Assembly: GCA_947685225.1 (NCBI GenBank)
Contig: CANTUV010000035.1
Coordinates: 42,346,001-42,410,000, forward strand
DNA length: 64,000 nt
Direction of reading: 5' to 3'
Source of the DNA: Garcia nutans
Taxonomy: Eukaryota > Streptophyta > Magnoliopsida > Malpighiales > Euphorbiaceae
Under the pieces are notes generated by a model. That model was not told the origin of the DNA. It saw only the letters and a list, made by a program, of their open reading frames with translations, and did not search any database. Below, piece by piece: positions 1 to 11,493 of the stretch. The translations under genes were made by a program, and so were the position numbers. How positions within the stretch are numbered: position 1 is the first letter of the stretch; each line of letters begins with the position of its first letter.

Positions 1-400
1 AAGTACCTAGTCTCGAGTCCAAGTACCCAAATTAGATTCAATCACGGGTCCAAGTACCCAATCTCTAGTCCAAGTACCTAATTTCGGATCCAAGTGCCCA
101 AACCCAATTCAGTCACGGGTCCAAGTATCCAATCTCAGGCCCAAGTACCCAAACTCAACCCAATCTCGGGTCTAAGTACCCAAACTCAACTTAGTCTCGA
201 GTTTAAGTACCCAGTTTCGGGTCCAAGTATCCAAATAAAATTCAGTCTTGGATTCAAGTACCCAGTTTCGTGTCCAAGTACCCAATCTAGTCTTAGGTCC
301 AAGTACCCAAATTAGATTCAGTCTCGAGTCTAAGTATCCAGTCTCAGGTCTAAGTACCTAAGTCTTTTTCGGGTCCAAACCCAAACCAACTCCAACCTTG
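1..400 (+). repeat. Degenerate tandem array in the 3' non-coding part of a Tat-like retrotransposon
   Basis: About twenty diverged units, each a variant of GGTCCAAGTACCCAA plus a short spacer, run from the window edge. Bases 380-495 (ATCCTCATCCAAAATCTGC, then a G-rich tract) are the reverse complement of bases 13433-13520. This is therefore the same 3' region as in the complete element at 11494-23934, in the opposite orientation. Tat/Ogre elements are known to carry tandem repeats here. The short open frames across it only read through the repeat and are not genes. Confidence 0.8.
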
Positions 401-480
401 GATCGAGAATCCATCCTCATCCAAAATCTGCTCAAAGTCATGTTGCTTTTCACTCTCTTCAACCAAGTATCAAATCGTTC

Positions 481-495
481 GAGCAGGGGGCAAAC
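481..495 (+). other. Polypurine tract of the partial Tat-like element
   Basis: The G-rich stretch GAGCAGGGGGCAAAC lies directly before the LTR start. The counterpart in the complete element is at 13433-13447 on the minus strand. The position fits plus-strand priming. The family defines it; I infer the role. Confidence 0.6.
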
Positions 496-664
496 TATAG
501 ACACTTAAATTTGGACTGATTTAAATTTAAAAGGTTTATGTTGGTCCATTATGAATTTAGATTTCTTAAACCTAATTTTACAATTAAATTGGAAGTTATA
601 TCAAAATTGAAAAAATATTGGCTAAAAATTTAATTATTTTGGACTAGTTTGAGTCGAAATTAAT

Positions 665-945
665 GGTTTTTGTCTAGTTGGTTTTTCCAAACTGATATGG
701 GTACTACCCATATCAATTTGGGAAGGCCATATCAATATGGGTACTACCCATATCAATTTGAATGTAAGTGCCTCATATCGATTTTGGCAAGCCAAATCGA
801 TATAAAGCAATTTCATATCGACTTGGCTAGTCCAAATCAATATGAGGCAATTTCATATCAATTTGGCTAGCCTAAATCGATATGGAATCTGCCTCATATC
901 GATTTGGCTAGCCCAAATCAATATGAGGTACACTCCATGTCGATT
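665..945. repeat. Palindrome array in U3 of LTR copy A
   Basis: Five or six units of about 50 bases, each a near-perfect palindrome of about 30 bases. The arms read CATATCGATTTGG and its complement around a CTAG-like centre, separated by GAGGCAATTT-like spacers. The array starts about 170 bases from the U3 end and stops about 100 bases before the TATA box. The other Tat LTRs have palindromes of different sequence at the same point. Confidence 0.8.
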
Positions 946-1047
946 TTGGCCTTTAATCCGAGTCCTAAACGTAATTGTACCGGCCATTAGACTTCCTAAT
1001 TAACTTATAAGATTCAAATTAGGTTTAGGTTAAAGTGCTGGATTTCA

Positions 1048-1055
1048 TATAAATA
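1048..1055 (+). promoter_or_regulatory. TATA box of Tat LTR copy A
   Basis: TATAAATA about 550 bases into the LTR. The other three copies keep the same octamer at matching places (12940-12947, 23482-23489 and 34317-34324, all minus strand), which supports it as the LTR promoter. Confidence 0.6.
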
Positions 1056-1507
1056 CGTGATTAACATAAATAAAAAAAGGAGGCAAACTGAGAGGAACAG
1101 ATTGGCAGGAATTTGGATTAACAAATTGGCAGTGAAAAAGGCAGTACCAGTTTGATAAAGCAATTGAGCAACATTAGGCAAGGAAAAAAAACATTTTGAA
1201 AACAAAGAAGAAAGCAAATCAAAGTGGCAGTGGCTAATCTTTGGATCACGAAGTCTTCAACCAAGAATCAATTTTTCTAGGCATAAAAGAAAAGATAGCT
1301 TGGATCAACACATCAACTTGGTGGAACCTACAATACAAGTAACGTTCTTATTAACTCATCCAGTTAAACATATTGATTAATTTCAAACAATTAACTCATT
1401 TACTTTACTGTGATAATAATTCATGAAATAGGAGTTTGTAACAAATTTTATAATCACTTACAGTATCAAAAAACCCTATCACTCTAATGTTATTTTCTAA
1501 AGTCCTA

Positions 1508-1615
1508 AAACCCTAATTTGATTCCAAATATCCATAAAATCATAGTTCTTTCATCTAAACCCTAAAATTGTTTTTATAAAAATTCTAAACCCTAAATGTT
1601 AATTAAAAACCCTAA
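1508..1615. promoter_or_regulatory. Cluster of telobox-like motifs
   Basis: Exact AAACCCTAA at 1508-1516, 1557-1565, 1587-1595 and 1607-1615. The motif is one and a bit plant telomere repeats and is known as the telobox, a binding site for TRB-type proteins. The cluster lies downstream of the TATA box, in the transcribed part of the LTR. The other Tat LTRs keep several copies (for example 22744-22752, 22932-22940 and 23062-23070 in reverse). Confidence 0.5.
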
Positions 1616-2347
1616 TTCATGATGTAAACCTAAATTTATATATTTATTGCTTTATTTAATTTTAGATTTGATTATGTAGTTTATTATATGTTTTGATGGT
1701 TGATTTATTTAATTTCAATATTTGATTTATTTAATTTATCATGGATGAATATTTTTTCAATTATTATTTGTTTATTAAAATTGTAAGAGGTATGTTTCCA
1801 TGATTGGGTACCTCATTAATTAATTTTCATGTAATTTAAATTATTTTTATATTTTGGAATTAATGTAAAGGACATGTTTCCACCTTTCGGTGGGTGTCCT
1901 ATTTAGTTTTAGACATTGGACAATGTAAGAACACATTTCCATCCTCGGATGGGTGTCCATTTATTTATTTTATTTGAACATTGCTTTGATTTTAATATAA
2001 TGATGCTTTATGTTAATTGTTGCATGTAGTATGGATAATATCATTATATTTAAGAATTTTCTAATATTAAGACCTGAAAAGGAGGCCGGTTCCAATGAAC
2101 CAGGCGTTTTGAGGGTGCTAGGCTATTTCTCAATTTCCCCACATGTACCTAACTTTCCGAACCCATTAAGGGGTTGGAGATTCCTTAGAAATTGAGTCAT
2201 CCACCCCTTTCTTTTTCCCAGCCCGTCCGGGTGGCGACACTATTTTCTCTAAGCTTAGGCCCGTGTTCTCTAAGGCCCTGAGCCTAAACAGTGCCGAAGT
2301 AGCAAGAACCATTCCACAGGGAGTGGAGGCGAAAATCCCTGCTCACA

Positions 2348-3191
2348 GTATCCATTATGTATAATTGTCAAAAATGCAAGTTATCAAATGAGAATATCTT
2401 AATTATATTCACAGTTCATTACACCTTAACAATCAGGACAAAGCACAACAAAATCATATGAGACTAATGTTGTAATTGATATTATCCATTATGCAAATAT
2501 GATGAGTAAAAGTGACATGAACTCCTAGTACATGGACTAGAGAGCCACTTGCCTTTACACTTGGAAGCTACTCCTTGGAAAGCCAAATCAAATCCTTGCC
2601 AAATCCATAACCCAATTTCAACCTTTGGAAGAGAACCTTGGAATTATGTATCATTAAGTAGTTAACTTTGACAATAGAAAACATTGATTCAAAGACGAAC
2701 CAAGAACAAGAGATGAAATCTCTTCCATGAACAAATGTTCTTAACATTTATTAATCCATCAAAAACCAACCCTTACATTCTGAAAATAAGAAGTATTTAT
2801 AGTTTACAAAACTTGACCCTAATCCTAATCATAAACGGAAAACAAATCATAACAAAATAAGGAAACTAAATTAATCTAAAACTTATGCAGAAATTTTGAA
2901 ACTATTTTTCTATCTGACAACATCTGAATCTAGGCTTGGACTCTTCATAAGACTTATAGCTTTGGAAATGTAAATTTCTTTTAGATTTTGAGTCACTTTA
3001 TTTCGGCTTTGAAAGCTCAATTTATGGCCTTTTGAAGTAAACTAGTGTGGAAAAAAAATCCTATTCCAATCTATATTCATGGTTCTAACTTTGCACAGCT
3101 GTTTAGAGGCCCAAAAAAAGGATATGTACAAATAAGCCCATTCTAGAAATCTTGAGATGTCTTTTAAAAATTTCATGAAGATTGTTTTCTC
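2348..3191. other. Unassigned sequence, possibly an old LTR on the minus strand
   Basis: No reading frame of note. On the minus strand a TATAAATA at 2794-2801 is followed by a stretch resembling retrotransposon R/U5 leader sequence. I could not find both ends or a partner copy, so an LTR origin is only a guess. The sequence may continue after the solo LTR, at 4264. Confidence 0.25.
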
Positions 3192-3196
3192 ATTCT

Positions 3197-4258
3197 TGTA
3201 ACATCTAAAAATTAAATTAAATTAAATAATTTGAGGGGTAAATGAAGTGTTAGAAGTGAGAAAATATGCAATGTATATGTGAAATATAAGGAAAATATAC
3301 ATAACATATAGAGTTAAATATTATATAGAAAAAGACAAAAGATAACTAGTAAAAGAGGGGCAAAATTATAAAAACTTACAAAGTAATTAAAAAAAGAAAA
3401 TAATTTAGAATGGAAGATAAAAATTTAGATTTTAAAAAATTAATTAATTAATTAAATTTTTAAAATAAGATATATATATATATATATGGAGATTAAAAGA
3501 TAAAAAAGTCAAAAATTGAAAAAAATAAATTCTTATCTTCTTCTTCTTCCTCTAGGCCAAATTCCATTGATGAGCTAGGAGGAAACTTTGCTTCTTCTAT
3601 ACATCAAATTTTGAAGGATTTTCAAGTATTTGAAGTGAGATTAGGTGGTTTCTTTATTCATTGGTAAGCTTTCTAACCTTATTTTGAAGAATTATGGATA
3701 TATATGATTATGTATGATTTGAAAATTTGTAAGAGTATGTTATAATTTGTTCTAAGGTTATGGAACATGTTAGTTTGATGAATAGCCAATGATTTTAATG
3801 TTAGATTAAAGAAAATGTTAGGTTTGGTTAGAGTTTGGAAGAGGGAGAATGAGAACTAGGGTTTTGGAAAGGGTTTTGATAAAGAATGCTTGTTCATTGG
3901 ATTTCATTGTTTAAATCATGTTCATATATGATTTTAATGATGAAAATAAACTTAAATTACCATTTAGAATTGGTTAGAATGAAGAATTAAAATTAAAGAG
4001 GCTTAGGTCAAAATTTTGAAATTTTAAAGGAAGTGTGATACATTTTATTTTAGTTAAAATACATATTTTTTTAGTTCCTTAAACCATTAATAATTATTTT
4101 TATTTGTTATTTAAAGTACATTTTAAGTTTTAAATATTTTCTTAAAAATATGAAAATTTTAGAAAGACTGAAAACTATGACATTCTTGTATTCTGTGTGT
4201 GTATCTTACAAATACTGGATGTATGTATTATACATATATGAGGTATAAGGGTGTTACA
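3197..4258 (+). mobile_element. Solo LTR, Tekay-like, with 5-bp target duplication
   Basis: Starts TGTAACATC, ends GTGTTACA and is 1062 bp long. It is flanked by ATTCT at 3192-3196 and 4259-4263. Ends and internal layout, including a TATATG-rich inverted repeat near the start and a CTTCTTCTTCCTCT tract, resemble the LTRs of Tekay-like elements A and B. No internal region remains, as expected after LTR-LTR recombination. Confidence 0.85.
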
Positions 4259-4379
4259 ATTCTAAAATTTTAGGATCAGCAAAATCTCAAGGAAAGCTTT
4301 AAACATCAAATATGCCCAAGTCTAGAAATTACAAAATATGCTCAATTTACGATCTTTCACCTCTAATGCTTCCATAATC

Positions 4380-6780
4380 ACATTTCAGCCCCATATTCAT
4401 ATCAAAAAGTGCAATTGATGAAAAAGAACTAGAAAATGCAGATGAAGTTGCATCAGTAATAATCACTGACACAACACATTCAAATATTAAAAAAGGTTAG
4501 ATCTATGAAGATAAAGAGACTTTTAAACTTGTACTGAGTCTATTTGTAATCAGAAATCATTTCTAGTACAAAGTAAGAAAGTAATGAAATAAGGAATATA
4601 TTGCAATTTGCTATGATGAACAATGCAAATGGTTCTTGAGGGCAGCAAAAATAGGAAAATGAAGCTCTTCATGGTTTTAAAAAAAAATACAAGAATCTTC
4701 ATACATGTTCGCTGGAAGTCAGAATGAGTGACCATATATAAGCAACAACATTTGTAATTGCTGATTGCATTAAAATAAAATATCTAAAAGTCAAGAGGTC
4801 TTATGCACCAACAAGCACCATTAAGAACATGAAAGATGAATACAATGTAAACCTAAAATATATGAAAGCATGGAGAGCAAAAAACAAAGTAATGAAAAAA
4901 GTTAGAGGGAAACCAGATGAATCTTATAAACTTATTCCAAGCTTTTTTATACATGCTAACTGTTATAAATCCAGGATCAATTGTAAAGCTTAAATAGAAA
5001 GAAAATGAATAATTTCTTTATGTGTTCATTGCATTAGATGCAAGAATAAAAGGATGGACTTACTATAGGCCTGTAATGGTGTTAGATGGAACATTTTTTA
5101 AAAACACTTATGGAGGGATATTACTGAAAGCATTAGTGCAAGAAGCATTAAGTAAGATATTCCCTTTAGCATTCTCAATTGTGGACTCTAAAAATGATAA
5201 ATCATGGGAATTATTCTTCAAAAATAAAAATAAAAAAAGAACATTTGGCTATAGAAATGGAATATGCATTATTTATAACAAACATGACAGTATCATTATA
5301 GCCATAAAAAATATATACCCTGAAGCAATGCATGGTTTCTACATGTTCCACTTATTGAATAACTTGAAAACAAACTTTAGAAGAAATAAAAAAAATAAAA
5401 AACTTATTCTTTGGAGCAGCAACAACATATACAATTGAAGAATTCACAAAATACGTGAAAGAGTGGGATAAATTGGATGAAAGAATTATACCATACTTGA
5501 GCAGTGTTGGCTACCAAAGATGGGCATGAGTACATTCAACCAGCAATAGGTATTCAACTATGGCATCAAATATTGTTTCACCATTGAATGCCACAAACAA
5601 AGTCACAAGAGAATTACCAATAACAACTTTATTGGAGTATTTATGATCACCTGTACAAGAATGGACATGGACAAATAGAAACATGGCAGCATAAACATTC
5701 ACAAGATTGATAAAAAGAAAACTGAAGATATAATAAATGAAAGCCTCATCCAATCGTTAAAACTACAAGTATGCACATAATATATTTTATTTCATTAAAT
5801 ATATATATATCTAAAAATAATTAAAGATGAGTTATATGTTATATATAACTACATATAAAAGTTGGATTTGATAAGAATAACAATATATTTGTGAAATGTT
5901 TAGTTATATATTGATATATATTACATATAACTATATATAATTTAGAATTTAAAAAGAATAACAATATATTTGTGACATGTTTAGTTATATATAGATATAT
6001 TACATAAAACTAGATATAATTTAGAATTTGAAAAGAATAACATTATATAACTAATATGTCTAGTTATATGTGGGTATTTATTACATTTAAGTATATATAT
6101 TTGTTAAATTATCAAGGTAAATAAGTATATATTTGTTATATGTTTATTTATATATAGTAATAAATTACATATAAGAAAATATATCTATTTCATTAAAAAC
6201 ATATATGTACTTATATGTTAGTTATATTATATATGTTCGTAATATATTTTATTTCATTAAATATATATTTAGTTTAATTAATTCATATACTAATTTATTG
6301 TGTATATACTAATTTATATTTTATTAACAAAAAATTCATTAAAAAATAGGTTAAACTAGCAACAAGTGAATTTTTTAATGTTTATGACAATCAAAAGAAA
6401 TTCATTGTTAACTTGAAGGAATGGACATGCACTTGCAATAAATTCTAAATAGATGAAATACCATATAAATATGCATGTTGCAATAATGATGGAAATGAAT
6501 CAAGATCCATATTTTTATTATTCACATTACTATACTAAGAGGTATTCGTACAAACTACAAACTTATAGAGCAGATGTTTATCCTATTAGAAATGAAAACA
6601 CTTGGATAGTACCAATAAAGTAAAGGAAATTGTAGTAGTAATAATAGAATGTAAAGTCAAAGCTGAAAGACGGAAAAAGAGAGGATACAAAGGAGCATGA
6701 AAGAATAAAAGTTAAAATAAAAGCATCAATTGTGGAAAACATAGGAATAATAAAATAACTTGTAGAAATGCACTAAAATA
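4380..6780 (+). pseudogene. Decayed Mutator-like (MULE) transposase
   Basis: Frames can be followed with shifts and stops through the order expected of MuDR-type transposases. They are an N-terminal region ending near a HTCSLEVR motif (about 4670-4740), a stretch with KAWRAK (about 4870-4890), the DDE transposase core (5022-5438), and a SWIM-type zinc finger and C-terminal zinc knuckle (about 6350-6780, EWTCTC and KHRNNKITC-like). In the core the first catalytic Asp is present (LDGTFFK). The second site reads NKH instead of DRH, and the conserved HGxC reads HGFY, so the enzyme would be inactive. A probable GT-AG intron splits the gene at about 5770-6349. The family is clear; the outer ends and terminal inverted repeats of the element were not found. 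Confidence 0.85.
5770..6349 (+). repeat. AT-rich minisatellite inside the probable MULE intron
   Basis: The reading frame leaves at a GTATGC donor and resumes after AAAAAATAG. Between them are several copies of an approximately 83-base unit containing TTTAGTTATATGTGGGTATA and a TTTAAAAAGAATAAC block. The same repeat family lies on the other side of the SWIM exon, at 6880-7590. Intron status is inferred from frame continuity. Confidence 0.65.
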
Positions 6781-6879
6781 ATTTAAAATATATATATATA
6801 CCTATACACAATTTAAATGATTACTTAAAAATTTATTATTGAATGTTATATGATTGATTATCAGTTTCATATAACAAGA

Positions 6880-7590
6880 TACATTTCTTGAGTTGCAGAA
6901 GAATAATAATATATAATTGTTATATGTTTAGATATATGTGAGCATATGCTATATATAACTAGATATATCTGTTGAGTTTAAAAAGAGTAACAACATATAG
7001 CTATTTTATACTTAATTATATGTGGGTATATATTACATATAACTATATATATGTGTTGAATTTAAAAAGAATAATAGTATGTAACTGTTATATTTTCAAA
7101 TATATGTAGATATATATTACATATAACTAGATATATGTATTGAATTAAAAAAGAAGAACAATATATAATTGTTTTATGTTTACTTATAAATGAATATATG
7201 TTATATATAACTATATATGTATTGAATTTGAAAAGAATAACAATATATAACTGCTATCTACTTAGTTATATGTGTCTATATGTTATATAAATAGATATAC
7301 GTGTTGAATTTTAAAAGAATAACAACATATAGTTGTTATATGTGTAGTTATATATTGGATTATGTTATATATAACTAGATACAATTATTATTTTTTTAAA
7401 TAACAGTACAAAAACTGATATAAGTTTAGTTATTTGTTGGTATATATTATATAACTATATATATATTTTGAGTTAAAAGAGAATAAGAATAATAATTGTT
7501 ATTATTCAGTTTTATGTAGTTATATGCAATATATAACTCCATATATCTTTTAGATTAAGAAGGTATAGTAGTCTATAAAATTTTATATCT
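6880..7590. repeat. AT-rich minisatellite, about 83-base period
   Basis: About eight diverged copies. The TTGAATTTAAAAAGAATAAC block recurs near 6972, 7055, 7140, 7213 and 7304. It is the same family as the intron array, so the terminal MULE exon is bracketed by one minisatellite. No coding potential. Confidence 0.75.
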
Positions 7591-7850
7591 GGATATATAT
7601 TATAACTACTTGTATTTGCTAAAAAAAGCAAATGAAATAAAACATATAACTTTTATAAAAATAAAAATATTTACATCATTACAAAATGCAAAAATACAAA
7701 AAAAAATCTAATAAAAACTTATATATACATGATTAAAAAAATAATAAAAAAAATCAAATTCCCTTTGCCTTTTTCTTGCCCTTGTAAATTTTAATATTTT
7801 TTTTTCTCAAATTTCCTTTTGCCCTTTTCATCCTTATCCTTCTCAATTCT

Positions 7851-8575
7851 TCAAGATGATGCATTGTTGCTTTCAATATAACCTTCTAATTTAATTTTCC
7901 CATAAGTATACAATGAGACAACTAACCTAATGCGATAAGTCTCAACATTAAACCATTTGGGCAACGTATCATAACCATGAGCGTAAAATTCTACAAAAGC
8001 AAAGGTCAACACACCATAATTACTACAAATAAAAAAAAACAATAAACGCCAAAAAAAAATTAAATTCAAAATAGCAAAACAACAAAAACAAAATATAAGA
8101 ATGAAAGCAACAAGAAACATAAAAGATAATAAATGTTAGTTTGTACTGGAACTACATCCGCTAAAACCAAATCAACAGGATCATTTGCAAATTTACCAGC
8201 ATAAGCTCCATTCACATAATCAATATCATCTCTAACCAACAGCACATCAAGCATATAAAAATAATATGGCAGAACAAAATCAATTTTTTTTTCCAGATTG
8301 ATAAATAGAAATAAAAACAACATCAACCTCAGTCCAAGGATGATTACATCTAATAATTTGCCCCAAAATATATTTTGCCACCGTATTATCAGTTATTCCA
8401 AAGACTTTTGGATCACTAGCTCCTTTAGTAATTTTTATATTTCGACTGAATATTATGATAAAACAATTTATCGTTGGTGGTCAAATTTTCTCTACAATCA
8501 TTGCCATATTTCCTTTTCTTGGGTAGATAATAAAATAAAATATCCAAATACTAAAAATAAAAAACAAACCATATG
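7851..8575 (-). pseudogene. Relic of an Ulp1-like (C48) cysteine protease carried by the MULE
   Basis: On the minus strand, two pieces resemble the C-terminal half of the Ulp1-type SUMO proteases found in some plant MULEs. The first (about 8140-8575) contains WTEVDVVFISINL and ends in a DVVPVQTN motif. The second (7851 to about 8020) contains YGVLTFAFVEF and a closing LYTYGKIKLEG. An intron-like gap with a TTTGTAG acceptor separates them. The catalytic His-Trp position has become Asp-Phe, and the Asp-Cys-Gly position reads Asn-Tyr-Gly, so both key residues are lost. It converges with the transposase. Carriage of Ulp1 domains by Kaonashi-type MULEs is established; I infer that this copy belongs to the neighbouring transposase. 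Confidence 0.65.
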
Positions 8576-8957
8576 AAAATAAAAAACAAATTAAAAAAGA
8601 AAAAAATAAAAAATAGCTAAAAACTAAAAAAAAAAAAGAATTAAAACATACCAAATCCGGAAAAAGAAACCTAGCCATAATAGGCAAGATCATGAAAAAA
8701 TTTTAATCACTAGCATGAGCAACACCGAAATTAAAAAGAGTTGGAAAGATTCCTTTTTTTCCCAGAATATTTAAATTTCTTAAAAAAAAAAGATATAAAC
8801 AAACTGTAAAAAAAGCTGTAAAAAACTAAAAACAAATATATTACTTATTCTTCCTTTTGTTCAATTCTTTCTCTACCTAAACATAAAATTGAGATCGGTC
8901 ATTATAATCATGTTCACTTAATAGATCATCATTGAGAATCATAAAAAAAAATCAGTT
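8576..8957. other. AT-rich stretch without recognisable content
   Basis: Mostly A-rich runs. Short frames here are low-complexity Phe/Leu/Lys peptides. It may be the 5' flank of the Ulp1 relic. I see nothing else in it. Confidence 0.4.
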
Positions 8958-11493
8958 TGTAATACCCCACTTAAATAAATCAGATTATTAAAGATCATCA
9001 ATTTAATAAATCAGGTTATGAATTTAAAAGAATAAAATATTATAAGTTAATTTTCATGTGATGATAGATAAATCAAGAATTTAAGTTAAATTTAATTTGG
9101 TGATTAGTAATGGTTGGAATTAATAAAATAATGTTAAAACTAAAAATTAGAATTCTTACTAAAAGTCATGTCAAAAAAAGAATTCTTACTAAAAGTTAAA
9201 TTAATCTCTAATCATATGTTAAAATTATATCAATTGGTTAGATTAAATATATAAATTAATATATGTATATATATATATATATATAAATATTTCGATGTAA
9301 CAAGATTTAAATGTTTAAGTTAAACGAAATCCAAGAATTTTAGAATTCGGCCCATATGTGGTGGAATGTATATAGGGCTTTTGGCAAAAATACAAGAAAA
9401 ATTGAAAATAATTTTAAATTTATTATATTTATAAAATATTTATCAAAATATTAAAATTTATAAAATATTTACTAAAATTTCAGATTTTTATTAGTTTATA
9501 ATAAGTTTATAAATTTTACAATGAGTTTATAATTAGTTTATAATAAGTTTATAATGAGTTTATAAATTTTACATAGTTTATAATAAGTTTATAATGAATT
9601 TATAATAAAATGATTAAAATACCTCTAATAAAAAAAATAAAAATTTGTAAAAATATGGTGGAGAATGTCTTTTTTCCATGTATATATGTACATGTATAGA
9701 CACGAACGTGTTATATATATATATATATAGTATCATTAACTTATGAAATACATGTGATTAAGATATATATGTACATAAATGTTTGACCATATCTTTTAAG
9801 ATTAAAAAAAGGCAAGTTAGTGTCCATTTGCCATATTATAAGATTAACAAAAATACAAGAGTTAAATTTAATCTAGAATTTGTAAAAGAATAAGAGGAAG
9901 AAGTAAATAGATGATGATGGTGAAACTTACAGAGAACATTAGCCATAATTGAAGAATCTAGGATATTACAAGGATATAAAATTATTAAATAAAAGAAATA
10001 AAAATATGTTCAAAATGGATTAATCATCTTCAACGTGTAAAAGAAGAGAATAAGAGTTTGATTAGTTGGCAAAAATTTAAGTAACAAGTGTCCTCTAAAT
10101 TGACAAGTGTATATCAACTGAACATGAAATTTATGAATAAAAATCTGAATTTTCTATCACCACTGAGAGCTATATGTGTACATGTGAGAAGTTAATTTGA
10201 ATATGTTTCTTCAAAACCAACATTAAAAATTATAGTCTCAAACACTACAACTTTAGCCAAATGGAAGTTCGGATCGGTACAACTTTGAAACCAAAAGAAA
10301 GGCATGATTTATTGTTATATTTGCACAATTAATTTATGATTATAGTTAAAGATTTAGAGGAATGAAATTCTATAATTATTTTCATATGAGTTTTTGCTTT
10401 AAATTTAAGTTATGTTAAAAATAATGTTATATAAATTTAACTGTTACAGATATCGAAATTTTTTATTAAAGTGAGAAATATTGAGAATATGGAATAAAAA
10501 GTACTACACATATTTTTGGTTGATAAAAACAGGATTTTAATTTGGAACTATTAATTAATTCAAGTCTTAATTAAGAAAAAGAATGAATTATGATGATATT
10601 TATGTAAATAACAAATGCAGCTAAACACATGCACAATTATTATTATGTTAACGTGAACTTTAAGAGTATGATATTGTTATAATAATATAAGATAACAAGT
10701 AAGATGATTTGCATGACATAAGCTACAACCCATAAAGGTGTAGAAAAATAAAATTAATTGCAAATTAAGTGTGAACTAAATAAATTGAGTAAGATAAAAA
10801 CAAAGGAAGAATTAAATGAAACCCTAGATTAATACATGCGTACGGGTTAGACTAAATGTTATGGTATAATTATAGTAAAACAAATTAATACCTAATGTAG
10901 GAAAAAGATAAATAGGAGAACCCTCTAGCTTAAAGGGCAAGGCATCACAAGAGACTGCAAGTAAGTGACAATATGATGTGATTTCTAACCATATTTCTAT
11001 TCTGATCTGCACCACTTGACTCTAGTTAAGTCGTATCATATTTTTATTAACACCCTAGTTTCTATTACCCTAGATTGTATCACTGCTTCTTGAGAAGCCA
11101 TTTGTTTCTGATTGATTATAATTATTGTTTATTGCTTCTGATAATCCATTTATTGAACCAAATAAATTTGATTTTTCTGTTGAGACTCTTTGTTGAGTCA
11201 TTATTATTATTGACTTAAGATTCTCTTGTGGAGTTGATTGTTGATCTTACTTATTGATCTTCTAATCAATTTGTTAAGATTTCTTGTTGAGCTATTATTA
11301 TTATTGACCTCTGCTATTGTGACATAGCTCAACTTTGGTAGGGATCAAACCACTGGACGATGTATATTGATGTTCTATTAATGGGGAAGTTAACACCATA
11401 ATTTATAGCTAATTGCTGCTATGTTCTTATTGTCATAATATATCCATTATAACCATTGTTATATATTATTTGTTATTCTTTTATTATGGATTC
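8958..11493 (+). other. Possible old Tekay-like LTR, interrupted by the Tat element
   Basis: Begins TGTAATACCCCAC, a typical start for Tekay/Del LTRs. The text after the Tat insertion (23935 to about 24110) contains a GCGCATTAGG...GTTTACGGCTCGCC block like the R region of such LTRs. I found no matching target duplication or clear 3' end. Inside are AT-rich blocks, including a tandem AGTTTATAATAAGTTTATAA run at about 9495-9610 and a TA microsatellite at 9265-9290. No coding frame. The assignment is tentative. Confidence 0.3.

Larger units (their letters stand above)
496..2347 (+). mobile_element. 3' LTR of a Tat-like element (LTR copy A)
   Basis: This LTR of about 1.85 kb begins TATAGAC, where TGTAGAC is expected, and ends GCTCACA. 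It matches, in reverse, the LTRs at 11494-13432, 22008-23934 and 32579-34744. The best shared block is about 2200-2347 (GCACTGTTTAGGCTC region, seen here in reverse). No primer binding site follows it, and a tandem array plus polypurine tract precede it, so it is a 3' LTR. The internal region and 5' LTR lie left of the window, so the target duplication cannot be checked. A TATAAATA box is at 1048-1055 and four AAACCCTAA motifs at 1508-1615. Confidence 0.85.

Noticed and set aside
2010..2195. Open frame of 61 residues with PEKEAGSNEPGV, recurring at 11554, 22174 and 32668
   Set aside because: It is the conserved end of the Tat LTR read in one frame. The copies contain different stops and lie in LTR sequence, so it is not a gene.
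2348..3191. Part of the MULE or a host gene promoter
   Set aside because: No coding frame or conserved motif ties it to either. A TATA box alone is weak in such AT-rich sequence.
9361..9680. MITE with terminal inverted repeats around TTTGGCAAAAATACAAG
   Set aside because: The right-hand candidate end matches only partly, and no target duplication could be found.
8958..9971. Solo LTR from TGTAATACC to GATATTACA
   Set aside because: Flanking pentamers CAGTT and AGGAT do not match, so the pair of ends may be accidental.
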